A stretch of DNA of 64,000 nucleotides from the NCBI GenBank assembly GCA_014382445.1, contig JACNJS010000023.1, forward strand, positions 1 to 64,000. Reading direction: 5' to 3'. The notes beneath the pieces are model-generated. The model worked only from the letters and a program-made list of their open reading frames with translations, ran no database searches and was not told the origin of the DNA. The translations under genes were made by a program, and so were the position numbers. Shown one piece after another: positions 38,873 through 48,303 of this stretch. How positions within the stretch are numbered: position 1 is the stretch's first letter; each line of letters begins with the position of its first letter. The DNA comes from Bacteroidota bacterium (GTDB lineage Bacteria > Bacteroidota > Bacteroidia > Bacteroidales > F082).

Positions 38873-41212
38873 ATGAAGAAGCTAATTATATTAACAATAA
38901 TATTACTGATCTACCGGTTTGGCATTTCACAATTACCCAATCAGGGAATTGGCGATACGATCCATGCTATACATTATGTTATTAACCTTGAGGAAATTAA
39001 CACCTCTGACCAAACTATAACAGGCTATACAGAAATTGAAATTGTATCTTTGGTTTCAAATCTTGATCATATTCCGCTGGAGCTACTCAATTTGACTACT
39101 GATTCAGTATTTGTCAATCAAAATACAGCTACGTTCAGTCATGATGGAAACAGGCTTACAATAAACCTAAATGTATCGATTAATGTTAACGATACAGTTT
39201 TAGTAAAAATTTATTACCACGGGCAACCGTTTCATGAGGACTGGGGAGGTTTTCATTTTGCAGGTAATTATGCTTTCAACCTTGGAGTTGGGTTTGAGTC
39301 CATTCCACATAATCTGGGCAAAACATGGTTTCCTTGTATTGATAATTTTACCGACCGTGCTATATATGATCTGGTTGTTACGGCTACCACCGGACTTACA
39401 GTTACCGGAGGAGGAATGCTAATAGACACTATTAATAACGGTAACAACACAACCACATGGCATTGGCAAATACTATACCCTATTCCTACTTATCTTGCTT
39501 CCATAGCACTTGGTAATTATATTGAGTACAAGGATGAGTATTTTGGTTTGGAAGACACAATTCCAATTAGCATATTTACCGGGCCTTCCGACACAGGAAA
39601 TGTTGCAGGATCATTTGTTAATTTGCATGAAATAATGGATTTTTTTGAATCCCGTTTCGGACCATATCCATTTGAAAAGATTGGTTATACAGGAACTGCA
39701 ATTGGTGCTATGGAGCATGCTTCAAATATTGCCTATCCTCATTTTGCAATCAACGGAGGCACTTCATACGAATCTCTTCTCACCCATGAACTTTCGCATA
39801 TGTGGTTTGGAAATAAAGTTACCTGCTCAACTGCCGAAGATATGTGGCTTAACGAAGGGTGGGCAACATTTTGTGATGTATATTATCTTGACGAATTATA
39901 TAGCCATGCCGAATTTATCACCGAAATGCGAAACATGCATAAAGATGTATTGCAAAATACGCATGTAGTAGATGGGGGATATTGGGCTTTAAATAATATT
40001 CCACAGGTAGTTACTTATGGCAAAACTGCTTACGATAAAGGCGGTACCGTTGTTAATACCCTCCGAAATTACCTGGGTGATTCGATTTTCTTTGATGCAG
40101 TTACAGCATACCTGAACACTGATACTATTGCATATCACTCAGTGTCGTCGTATATATTGCGCGACTTTTTAACCAATTATACCGGTGTTAACATGACACC
40201 TTTTTTTGATGCCTGGGTTATGACTCCGGGTACACCTCAGTTTTCAATCGATTCGATGAGGGTTACAGAAGGTGGTGCGAGTTTTATGATCGATATCTGG
40301 CTTAGGCAAAAATATAAAGGCTATGATTTTCTTGCAGATGATAATATTGCTGAAGTAACGTTGGTTGACCAAAGTTTTAATTTATATACTGATACAGTAC
40401 ATTTCTCAGGCAAAACCGGTCATTCGGTAAAATATTTTGATATGGAAACAATGCCGTCAGAACCGGTGGCTGTATTTATCGACCTTTTTGAAAAAGTAAA
40501 TGATGCAACCACAGATAATTACAGGTATTTCACTCAAACTGTCGAATATACTTTTCCAACTACATATTTTAAACTCTTCATTGATGAACTTTCAGATTCA
40601 ACAATGATAAGAGTTACTCATAACTGGGTTGCTCCCGATAGTTTAAAAGTGCCGGTTGATGGATTACGTTTATCTCCATATCGTTATTGGAAAGTTGAAG
40701 GCGTTTTCCATGATAGTTATCAGGCTCGTGGCAATTTCTTTTACTGCAGTACAAGTAATCTGGACGACAGTTTAATATTATCAGACAATGACTCAATTGT
40801 GATATTATATCGTGAAAACACATTTGGAGATTGGCACGAAGTATCGCAAACACGTCTTGGACCATGGTCGATTGGAAATATTATGGTTGATAACCTGCAA
40901 TCTGGAGAGTACACTCTTGCAGTTTGGGATAAACAAATTGTAGGAACACGTGAAAATAAATACGAATCGGATAATATTAAAATTTATCCAAATCCATCCA
41001 AAGGAGAAATAAATTTTGAGTTTCCCCGAAGAGGAAATTATTCAATATTGTTGTATGATGAGAGCGGAAAACAAATTGACAAATTCCAGATAAATGCAAA
41101 AAAATGTACATGGAACTGGAAAAAGAATAACCTGACAACGCGAACAGTGATAGCCTACATTAGCGAAAAAGGAATTAAGCTCGTAACCAGAAAAATAGTT
41201 TTAATTCAATAA
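38873..41212 (+). CDS. secreted M1-family metallopeptidase with T9SS sorting domain
   Basis: A 779-residue exported aminopeptidase. After a signal peptide (LIILTIILLIYRFGIS) comes the M1 beta domain, then the catalytic domain with IGAMEHASNI (the family GxMEN box, here ending in His) and HELSHMWFGNKVTCSTAEDMWLNEGW (about residues 305-330), the HExxH zinc motif with the third ligand Glu 19 residues later. The C-terminus (about 700-779, IYPNPSKGEINFEF to TRKIVLIQ) is a T9SS sorting domain. It probably trims peptides outside the cell. It converges with the gene at 41231. Confidence 0.9.
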   Translation: MKKLIILTIILLIYRFGISQLPNQGIGDTIHAIHYVINLEEINTSDQTITGYTEIEIVSLVSNLDHIPLELLNLTTDSVFVNQNTATFSHDGNRLTINLNVSINVNDTVLVKIYYHGQPFHEDWGGFHFAGNYAFNLGVGFESIPHNLGKTWFPCIDNFTDRAIYDLVVTATTGLTVTGGGMLIDTINNGNNTTTWHWQILYPIPTYLASIALGNYIEYKDEYFGLEDTIPISIFTGPSDTGNVAGSFVNLHEIMDFFESRFGPYPFEKIGYTGTAIGAMEHASNIAYPHFAINGGTSYESLLTHELSHMWFGNKVTCSTAEDMWLNEGWATFCDVYYLDELYSHAEFITEMRNMHKDVLQNTHVVDGGYWALNNIPQVVTYGKTAYDKGGTVVNTLRNYLGDSIFFDAVTAYLNTDTIAYHSVSSYILRDFLTNYTGVNMTPFFDAWVMTPGTPQFSIDSMRVTEGGASFMIDIWLRQKYKGYDFLADDNIAEVTLVDQSFNLYTDTVHFSGKTGHSVKYFDMETMPSEPVAVFIDLFEKVNDATTDNYRYFTQTVEYTFPTTYFKLFIDELSDSTMIRVTHNWVAPDSLKVPVDGLRLSPYRYWKVEGVFHDSYQARGNFFYCSTSNLDDSLILSDNDSIVILYRENTFGDWHEVSQTRLGPWSIGNIMVDNLQSGEYTLAVWDKQIVGTRENKYESDNIKIYPNPSKGEINFEFPRRGNYSILLYDESGKQIDKFQINAKKCTWNWKKNNLTTRTVIAYISEKGIKLVTRKIVLIQ

Positions 41213-41230
41213 CATAAAACTATTATATCT

Positions 41231-41545
41231 TCAGGCTAAGTTTAACTTACTATCAACGTGATACGACAATTCCAGTACATCACCGCATTTAGGACAAACT
41301 TTTTCGTTTTCAAACCCAACGCTATCACATGATTCGCATGTTCGAGTCATATAATAATGACGCTTAAGAATATTGCTTTTCGTTTTCAGCACTGCAATAA
41401 TGCCCACTATTGGTGTTAAAAACATGCTAATGAAGAATACTTCTACAAAGCTTATTCGTTTGCCTAACGACATAATTGAAATTGCCAACGACAATAATAG
41501 ATATGAAATAATGTAAATCATAATGCTTATTTTGTATTTACGCAT
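41231..41545 (-). CDS. small membrane protein with C-terminal zinc ribbon, function unknown
   Basis: A 104-residue protein. Two predicted membrane helices (about 7-26 and 34-54) are followed by a cytoplasmic tail with CESCDSVGFENEKVCPKCG, two CxxC pairs typical of a zinc ribbon. ATG at 41545 is chosen over a TTG at 41551. Similar membrane-plus-ribbon proteins are widespread and mostly uncharacterised. It stands alone between two convergent or divergent genes. Confidence 0.65.
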   Translation of the reverse strand: MRKYKISIMIYIISYLLLSLAISIMSLGKRISFVEVFFISMFLTPIVGIIAVLKTKSNILKRHYYMTRTCESCDSVGFENEKVCPKCGDVLELSYHVDSKLNLA

Positions 41546-41699
41546 CTGCAAATTGTGTGCCGTAGTGATTATATGTCAGGAAATGTGTTGGGTAGAAAGT
41601 TTTCGTCATGTCAGTAATTATCGATTCATCCGATAACGGACATGAAAATAAAATTTTAAGATTGTAATCTAATAAAGTCTGTTGCTAATTCTCATTTAG

Positions 41700-41707
41700 T
41701 ATTTTTG
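41700..41707 (+). promoter_or_regulatory. -7 box of the serine hydrolase gene
   Basis: TATTTTTG, 7 nt before the ATG at 41715. The mRNA would be leaderless or have at most a few leading bases. Confidence 0.5.
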
Positions 41708-41714
41708 CCAGCCT

Positions 41715-42923
41715 ATGAAATTAAATCTGTTTATACATAACTACATCCTCATAATTGTATTATTTATCATAATTAGCTGCGATAATAATTCTGACAAGGT
41801 TTCAGAAAATTTCGAATCTCCAATTCCGGAGATAAATATGGAAATATTTAACAACCCTGATTGTATTATTATATCCCAAAAAGCCCAGGAACTTGACAAC
41901 AGATTTAAGAGGTTAATTAAACTTACAGGTTTCAATGGTACGGTGTTATATGCTGAAAAAGGGAGGATAATATTAAAAGAAGCATACGGATATAGAAATG
42001 TCAGGATTAAAGATGAGGAGCTCGAAACATCGGATGCATTTCAGCTGGCATCCATCTCAAAAATGTTCAGTGCTATGGCCATCATGATTCTTAAAAATGA
42101 TGGAAAAGTTGATTATGATGAAGATATTATTACATATTTGCCGCATTTTCCATACGAAGATGTTACATTGCGCCTGCTTATGACACAACGTTCAGGGCTT
42201 CCAAGATATATGAGCCTTGCCCATGAAAAATGGGAGAATAAAAAAATCCCTATGGATAATGATGATATGCTGCAACTTTTTGTTGAGCATAAACCTGACA
42301 AATATTTTGCACCCAATACCGGGTTTCATTATTGTAATTCAAATTATGCGCTACTAGCAAATATTGTTGAATCGGTGTCGGGTATGTATTTTGAAGATTT
42401 TATTGAAGAACGTATTTTTCAGCCATTGGGAATGAATAATTCGTTTGTTTACAATATGCGAAACGAGGATGTTGTTTCACTTTATGTTGAAAAAGGTATT
42501 CGGGGTTATTATCATCGGCGATGGCGCTGGCGTGAAATGACGAACGAATATCTAAACGGTGTTATGGGAGATAAAAATATTTTTACATCAGTTGAAGACT
42601 TATACAAGTTCGACCGTGCTCTTGATAACTTTACTTTAGTACCTGAATCAATAATAAGTGAATCATTTGAACGTGGTAGTCCGAAGTACTGGAAAAGGAA
42701 AGACAATTATGGATTTGGATGGCGTATTAAAGAAGATATGGATAGCACCGTATTTCATTTTGGCTGGTGGAAAGGATTTAGAACATTCTATATACGCGAC
42801 ATGAAACACCAGAAAACCTTAATCGTACTTTCAAACAAAGATAATGGCCCGGGCTCTTCTCACTTATGGAATATTATAAAAGCCGATACCCTACCTCTTG
42901 GCAGAACAAGTGATGTTAACTAG
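41715..42923 (+). CDS. lipoprotein serine hydrolase, class C beta-lactamase family
   Basis: A 402-residue beta-lactamase-related protein (family S12). The N-terminus is a lipoprotein signal: hydrophobic IIVLFIIIS then Cys at about 22. The catalytic motifs are visible: SISK (SxxK, Ser113 and Lys116), YCN (about 205) and HFGWWKG near the C-terminus as the third box. These enzymes include esterases, peptidases and beta-lactamases, so the substrate is open; antibiotic resistance should not be assumed. It converges with the response regulator gene with only 8 bp between them. Confidence 0.85.
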   Translation: MKLNLFIHNYILIIVLFIIISCDNNSDKVSENFESPIPEINMEIFNNPDCIIISQKAQELDNRFKRLIKLTGFNGTVLYAEKGRIILKEAYGYRNVRIKDEELETSDAFQLASISKMFSAMAIMILKNDGKVDYDEDIITYLPHFPYEDVTLRLLMTQRSGLPRYMSLAHEKWENKKIPMDNDDMLQLFVEHKPDKYFAPNTGFHYCNSNYALLANIVESVSGMYFEDFIEERIFQPLGMNNSFVYNMRNEDVVSLYVEKGIRGYYHRRWRWREMTNEYLNGVMGDKNIFTSVEDLYKFDRALDNFTLVPESIISESFERGSPKYWKRKDNYGFGWRIKEDMDSTVFHFGWWKGFRTFYIRDMKHQKTLIVLSNKDNGPGSSHLWNIIKADTLPLGRTSDVN

Positions 42924-42931
42924 TTTTTGCG

Positions 42932-43624
42932 CTAACTAACCACAAGTTTAAACCCAACACCATGAACATTAATCAATTCAACGGTTGGATCTTCTTTAAG
43001 ATACTTTCGTATTTTGGTAATATAAACATCCATTGAACGTGCATTGAAGTAGCTGTCGTCAAACCAAATTTTATTAAGTGCAACAGTGCGGTCGAGGACA
43101 TTATTCATATTTTCACAAAGTAACTTTAATAACTCAGCTTCCTTAGAGGTAAGTTTCAGTTCTTTTTTATCAAAAATTAACAGTTGACGGTTGTACTCGA
43201 AAGTATATTCCCCAAATTTAAAAACTGACTTGCTTTTCTCGTCGATTAATGAGCCGCTTCTGCGTATGATGGCTTTTATCCGTAACACAAGCTCTTCCAT
43301 GCTAAATGGTTTCGTCAGGTAGTCATCTGCCCCAACTTCAAAACCATGTATTCTGTCTTCCTGCATTGCTTTCGCAGTTAAGAAAAGAATAGGGATGTCT
43401 TTATCAATTTTCCTTATTTTTTTTGCAAGTGTAAACCCGTCCATTTCGGGCATCATGATATCAAATACACAAAAATCAAAATTATCCCTTTTAAAAGTTT
43501 CATAAGCTATTTTTCCATCGGCGCACAATACAGTTGGGTAACCTTTGGCTTCCAAATAGGTTTTAAGTATGTTTCCAAGATTTTTATCATCTTCTGCCAG
43601 CAATACACGGGTTTCTTTTTTCAT
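42932..43624 (-). CDS. OmpR-family response regulator
   Basis: Transcription regulator of a two-component system. The 230 residues consist of a receiver domain (acidic pair EDD at 11-13, phospho-acceptor Asp about 55 in FDIMMPEMDG, Lys in FLTAK about 105) and a winged-helix DNA-binding domain (about 130-230, LTSKEAELLKLLCEN to YITKIRKYL). It resembles RprY-like regulators of Bacteroides. It lies 8 bp after the kinase gene, as an operon. Confidence 0.93.
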   Translation of the reverse strand: MKKETRVLLAEDDKNLGNILKTYLEAKGYPTVLCADGKIAYETFKRDNFDFCVFDIMMPEMDGFTLAKKIRKIDKDIPILFLTAKAMQEDRIHGFEVGADDYLTKPFSMEELVLRIKAIIRRSGSLIDEKSKSVFKFGEYTFEYNRQLLIFDKKELKLTSKEAELLKLLCENMNNVLDRTVALNKIWFDDSYFNARSMDVYITKIRKYLKEDPTVELINVHGVGFKLVVS

Positions 43625-43632
43625 GTTGCATG

Positions 43633-45057
43633 TTAATTAATTGGTAATTGAATTGTAAATGTAGAACCTTTTCCAGGTTCGGAATCTACTGAAACTTTGC
43701 CTTCGTGCTGTTCAACAATGGCTTTAACATAACTAAGTCCCAAACCAAAGCCCTTAAAATTATGAATATTTCCGGTAGGAACTCTATAAAGTTTTTCAAA
43801 TATCTTTTTTCTGTTCGATTTGCTGATCCCAATACCGTTATCCTTAATCCTTATCAGTATTAGGTTTCCGCTATTTATAGTATTAACAACAATATCCGGA
43901 GCTTCAATACAGTACTTAATAGCGTTATCCAATAAATTAATAATTACATTAGTAAGATGAATATTATCGCCAATTACTTCGGTATGCCTTGCCCTGAGCT
44001 GTATTTCAATGTTTCCTCCTTTATTTTCCAGTGCCATTTTTTTACTGATAACAGCAACATTAATAATGTCGTGCATGTTATTGTCAGTTTTTTTCAGCTT
44101 TAACTGACCTTTATCGATGATAGCAGTTTGAAGTATTTGCTCGGCCATCAAACCAAGTCGTACATTTTCTTCATTAATAACTCCAACATAATTGTCGTAT
44201 AGAGATTCGGTTTTTTGGATATCTGTATCCTTTAGCGCTTCACAAGCAAGTGCTATTGTTGATATTGGTGTTTTAAACTCATGAGTCATGTTATTAATGA
44301 AGTCATTCTTCATTTCCGAAAGTCTTTTTTGCCGATAGATTGTATAAATACTGAAGGAGAATGAAATTATGATCACAATAAAAAGAATGACCGAAACAAA
44401 CAACAGTTTCCATAACTGACTAATGATAAAAGTTTTTTCGTAGGGGAAATGAATTAGTAATTTATTGGGATATGAGAAAAGGGATCCCAAAGGAGTGAGA
44501 TCGAAAACAAAACTTTCGTTTAGAAGTTCTTCGGGATACTTACCGGTTTTTTGCAAAATCATGGAATTTGTTGCCGGGCTATAAATTCCGAATTCAAATT
44601 TTGTGCTTATTTCTTTCTTTTTTAATGCCCTTGCTATCAATGAATCGATAAGAGCCTTTTTTGTATAATAAAAATTACCAGGCTCTTGTTGATTATAATT
44701 AAAAGTTAGATCACTTAATAGTTTGCCTGCCATGTTTGAGCTTTGCATAAACCTATCAATGTCATTTTGATTAGTAATGTTATTGAAATTATAATACATC
44801 ACCTGATTCAGAGAGTCGTAAACCTTGAAAAAGCTTTGATTATCTTCATAAAACTTTCGTTGCTTTTTTACTCTCTCTTCAAGCCTTGTTTTATCTATCT
44901 CAAAAATAACCTGGCTTATGGCTTGTTTTACATCTTTCGCAAATATTGACTGCTTAAGTTGTACCGCATCACGTATCCAATAAACCTGAATCATCATCAA
45001 CCCTATGGTTGCCAATGTAACAAGTATAATAAATATTATGGTAGCCCATTTGTTCAT
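43633..45057 (-). CDS. membrane sensor histidine kinase
   Basis: Partner kinase, 474 residues from ATG 45057. It has two membrane helices (about 5-25 and 215-238) around a roughly 190-residue periplasmic sensor domain rich in Lys and Asn. The dimerisation box NNMTHEFKTPISTIALACEA holds the phospho-His (about 258), and the ATPase part has NVIINLLDNAIKY (N box), KDNGIGISKSN (G1) and GFGLGLSYVKAIVEQHEG (G2). A -7 box (TACTTTTG, minus, 45062-45069) lies only 4 nt before the ATG at 45057, so that start is favoured over 45078 and the mRNA should be leaderless. Confidence 0.92.
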   Translation of the reverse strand: MNKWATIIFIILVTLATIGLMMIQVYWIRDAVQLKQSIFAKDVKQAISQVIFEIDKTRLEERVKKQRKFYEDNQSFFKVYDSLNQVMYYNFNNITNQNDIDRFMQSSNMAGKLLSDLTFNYNQQEPGNFYYTKKALIDSLIARALKKKEISTKFEFGIYSPATNSMILQKTGKYPEELLNESFVFDLTPLGSLFSYPNKLLIHFPYEKTFIISQLWKLLFVSVILFIVIIISFSFSIYTIYRQKRLSEMKNDFINNMTHEFKTPISTIALACEALKDTDIQKTESLYDNYVGVINEENVRLGLMAEQILQTAIIDKGQLKLKKTDNNMHDIINVAVISKKMALENKGGNIEIQLRARHTEVIGDNIHLTNVIINLLDNAIKYCIEAPDIVVNTINSGNLILIRIKDNGIGISKSNRKKIFEKLYRVPTGNIHNFKGFGLGLSYVKAIVEQHEGKVSVDSEPGKGSTFTIQLPIN

Positions 45058-45061
45058 GCAA

Positions 45062-45069
45062 CAAAAGTA
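45062..45069 (-). promoter_or_regulatory. -7 box of the histidine kinase operon
   Basis: TACTTTTG on the minus strand. The four bases TTGC separate it from the ATG at 45057, so transcription and translation would start at about the same base. Confidence 0.6.
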
Positions 45070-45153
45070 CTTTATCAAATAATTGATTTACAGCTTTTAA
45101 CATTTATTAACAGTTATTATATTAGCTTAACATTTGCCAGAGGTTATCCGATG

Positions 45154-45280
45154 TATTTTTGTATTTGAATTAGTAAATGTTTAAAACTTACACGTGGGCA
45201 TAGTTGGCACACAAAAATTTTGCTTTATTTCATAATTGTTGGTTTTTGACCCTCTCGGTGATTCGAGGGGGTTTTTTAGG
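45154..45280 (+). ncRNA. candidate orphan small RNA (promoter box to terminator)
   Basis: A plus-strand TATTTTTG (45154-45161) with TTTG 17 nt upstream (45133-45136) is followed 88 nt later by a terminator: CCCTCTCG (45250-45257) and CGAGGGGG (45264-45271), an 8-bp stem with a 6-nt loop and six T residues. The transcript of about 110 nt would hold no sizeable frame (only an 8-codon one). Both neighbours are on the minus strand, so the terminator serves no known gene. It is not a known SRP, 6S or tmRNA sequence to my eye. Confidence 0.45.
45250..45277 (+). terminator. orphan plus-strand terminator
   Basis: An 8-bp stem with one G-T pair and a 6-nt loop, directly followed by TTTTTT. On the minus strand no T tract follows the stem, so it acts on plus-strand RNA. 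Confidence 0.85.
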
Positions 45281-45298
45281 TGTGATTGACTATGATCA

Positions 45299-46509
45299 TC
45301 AAAACTGAATTTTATAGCTTATGTAAGGAAATATTAGCGTAAGTCCATATGGCTCAACTGTGTTGGTTTTATAATTGTATGCATGTCCCAGTGGTTCTTC
45401 CTGCATGAGGAGATTTTTTACCTGCAGTATAATTGACTGGGAAAATTTTGTTCTGTTGATTGTGTAATTCAATGATATATCAACATAGTAGCTCGTTGGT
45501 AACTGATTTTCATAAATTCTCGAATCATCATAAACAACATATTCATACTGATCTGATAGTTCATAGATTACAGGAGATTGTCTCTTTCCTCCAATTACCG
45601 TAAATTTACCGTTAACGCTAAAGGTATTGTTTCTTCTTGTTTGCCACTCTTTTCCTGCCAGTATATTAAAAACAAAGTTTTGATTGTATTTTGTATCTCT
45701 AACAACACCATCACCTCCCTTGTATTTTGAATCATACAATGAGGCAGTTATCATATAATAGAATCCCTTATTAATAAATTGTTCCAGAGTCAGGTCGATT
45801 CCAATATTTGTTCCTGTCCCTGTATTGAACAATTGCTCAGTAAAAAATGTTTCATTTGTATAATTAATCATTGAAATGCAACTATCGGCGATAACTGGAA
45901 CATCGTAGAGGGTCTGATAATATGGTTCAATTCTAAAATGTGTTTTTTTGTTAATTTTTAAGTCATATCCCAAAACAAAATGATGTGCCTTTGTTATCTT
46001 TAGTGTTTCGTTTAGTCTATCATAAGTATCTCCAACGGGAACGTCGGTTAAATATATTCTAAGGGGCTCAATTTTACTGTGTTTTCCATATGCAAAACTT
46101 AAAGTATGTATTGGGTTTATGCTCCAGTGAAAAAATCAGAGTTATCTAACATATTACTGCTAAACATAGTATTTACACCACCACCTGAAAACATTCCGGC
46201 AAGATGATTCGGAGCTGGTATTTCCATGCCCTCAAGCTTCCATAGTATTCCCTTTGCTGCATTTCCTCTGATTACAATTTCGTTATTATCAACAGGAATA
46301 TCTTCTAACCTGAAATATCCATCAATATCTGAAGTTGTCCCAATAATTGGATCGGTGTTTTCAATAATAATTGAAGCTCCCAGCAAACCTATCTGACTTT
46401 CAGTATCAATAATTCTTCCCTTAACTGTTTGTGATGGACCTTGTGAATAGGCTTTACTATTAAAAGTTATTATTGTAAGCAATGCAATAATTAAAACTTC
46501 TTTTCTCAT
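45299..46509 (-). pseudogene. decayed TonB-dependent receptor with internal deletions
   Basis: The 5' part (46117-46509, ATG MRKEVLIIALLTI, signal peptide, then a CarboxypepD-reg domain VKGRIIDTESQIGLLGASI) runs into a plug-type segment EIVIRGNAAKGILWKLEGMEIPAPNHLAG and ends with DFFTGA then a stop. The 3' part, in another frame, runs from the WSINPIHTLSFAYGKHSK region to 45299 (KIQF) and is the last third of an outer-membrane barrel. A normal receptor of this group has roughly 900 residues; about half is missing, with one loss before EIVIRGN that keeps the frame and a second at about 46120 that breaks it. It cannot make a working receptor. Confidence 0.85.
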
Positions 46510-46653
46510 ATAGCTTAATTTACGACTAATGAAACACAAAAAACTCAAGAAGAATATTTCAAAACAAATAGCCCACATTAATTTATTCGTTCTCTGTGTC
46601 TCTACAGCTTTGCGATAGATTTAATAAGTAGTTTATTCGCAGCACTCCAAACT

Positions 46654-48303
46654 TCAGCCACTAAATTCACCCTCTTCACCTTCCATAAACGGATACTTGT
46701 AACTTTCAGGAGGTAAAAAGCATTCCTTAATTGTTCGCGGGCTAATCCACCTTAACAGATTCAGTTTTGAGCCGGCCTTGTCGTTTGTGCCTGATCCTCG
46801 TGCACCACCAAAAGGTTGTTGATTTACAACTGCACCAGTAGGTTTGTCGTTAATGTAAAAGTTACCGGCAGCATGCTCCAATTCTTTCATCACATACTCA
46901 ATTATGTATCTGTCTTTTGAGAAAATTGATCCAGTTAAGGCGTAAATTGAGGTACTATCAACAAGTTTAACAGTTTCTTCAAACTTAGTGTGATCGTAAA
47001 TGTAAATAGTTAATATGGGGCCAAACAATTCTTCTTCCATACTTAGATAATGTGGATCTTTAGTAAGGATTATTGTTGGCTCGATGAAATAACCAACTGA
47101 ACTATCATAATTTCCTCCATAGATGATTTCTACATCTTTATCCTTTTTTGCACGATCAATAAAACTTGAGAGTTTATCAAATGATGCTTCATCGATAACA
47201 GCATTAATGAAATTGGACATGTCCTCAACGGAACCCATTTTCATTGTATCCATATCACATTTAATTTCGGAGAGTACTTTATCCCACATATTATCAGGGA
47301 TATAAGCACGCGATGCTGCCGAACATTTTTGTCCTTGATATTCGAATGCACCACGCGTTAGAGCCGTCGCTACTTGCTTGGCATTGGATGATTCATGAGC
47401 CAGCACAAAGTTTTTGCCTCCGGTTTCACCTACAATTCGTGGGTATGATCTGTATTTTGAAATATTATTTCCTATTTCTTTCCATATACTCTGGAAAACG
47501 ACAGTTGATCCTGTAAAATGGATGCCCGCAAAATCACGATGTGAGAAAATTACTTTCCCCGCTACAGGACCTGAAACGAAGACCAGGTTAATAACTCCAT
47601 CGGGTAAACCGGCTTCCATAAATATTTCCATAATAATTGTAGCCGAGTAAATTTGTGTATTCGATGGTTTCCAAACTACAGTATTACCCATTAAAGCCGG
47701 TGCCGAGGGCAAGTTTCCTGCAATCGCTGTAAAGTTAAAAGGAGTGAGGGCAAATACAAATCCCTCAAGAGCACGTTGTTCAATTCGGTTCCATATTAAC
47801 TCATCAGAATCCGGTTGCTCGTTGTAAATTTCGGCCATGTATTGAACATTAAAACGTAAAAAATCAGCCAATTCACAAGCAGCATCAATCTCTGCTTGGT
47901 GAACTGATTTCGACTGCCCCAACATAGTTGCAGCATTTATTCTTGCACGATATGGACCGGAAATCATGCCGGCAGCTTTTAAAAATATTGACGCACGCTG
48001 TTTCCATGACAAGGAAGCCCAATTTTCACGAGCTGCTAATGCCGCATCAATTGCCTCACTTACATTGCTTTCATCGCCGCGATTGTAGAAACCTAATAAA
48101 TGTTGGTGATCGTGTGGTGGATGTATTTCTATTTTCTTTTCTGACCAAACTTCTTTCCCGTCAATAATCATTGGGATATCAACAACTTTCGATTTGGCAT
48201 GTTCAATGGCTAGTATCAAATGTTTTCTCTCTGGAGATCCAATTTTGTATGAAAGTACCTGCTCGTTTTTTGCTGGTGGAGCAAAGTATAAATTGTTTTG
48301 CAT
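46654..48303 (-). CDS. pruA: 1-pyrroline-5-carboxylate dehydrogenase (L-glutamate gamma-semialdehyde dehydrogenase)
   Basis: Second step of proline breakdown: oxidises glutamate semialdehyde to glutamate with NAD. The 549 residues belong to the stand-alone form, not a PutA fusion. Visible are the EVWSEKKIEIHPPHDHQHLLG N-terminal region (in parts), the cofactor region NTVVWKPSNTQIYSA, catalytic Glu in VGETGGKNFV (about 293) and catalytic Cys in QKCSAASRAYIP (about 326). A -7 box (TACTTTTG, minus, 48365-48372) lies 60 nt upstream. No proline dehydrogenase gene is next to it. Confidence 0.93.
   Translation of the reverse strand: MQNNLYFAPPAKNEQVLSYKIGSPERKHLILAIEHAKSKVVDIPMIIDGKEVWSEKKIEIHPPHDHQHLLGFYNRGDESNVSEAIDAALAARENWASLSWKQRASIFLKAAGMISGPYRARINAATMLGQSKSVHQAEIDAACELADFLRFNVQYMAEIYNEQPDSDELIWNRIEQRALEGFVFALTPFNFTAIAGNLPSAPALMGNTVVWKPSNTQIYSATIIMEIFMEAGLPDGVINLVFVSGPVAGKVIFSHRDFAGIHFTGSTVVFQSIWKEIGNNISKYRSYPRIVGETGGKNFVLAHESSNAKQVATALTRGAFEYQGQKCSAASRAYIPDNMWDKVLSEIKCDMDTMKMGSVEDMSNFINAVIDEASFDKLSSFIDRAKKDKDVEIIYGGNYDSSVGYFIEPTIILTKDPHYLSMEEELFGPILTIYIYDHTKFEETVKLVDSTSIYALTGSIFSKDRYIIEYVMKELEHAAGNFYINDKPTGAVVNQQPFGGARGSGTNDKAGSKLNLLRWISPRTIKECFLPPESYKYPFMEGEEGEFSG

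Noticed and set aside
45177-45203. 8-codon frame MFKTYTWA in the candidate small RNA
   Set aside because: Too short to support as a gene, and no conserved context is visible.
45204-45222. Sigma-54-like site (TGGCAC followed by TTTTGC) in the candidate small RNA region
   Set aside because: The GG-to-GC distance is 16 rather than the strict 12 of sigma-54 promoters, so it is not a usable site.
46117-46509. Treating the N-terminal TonB fragment as a separate small secreted protein
   Set aside because: It ends inside a plug-type motif and the matching barrel part follows in another frame, so it is a piece of a broken receptor.
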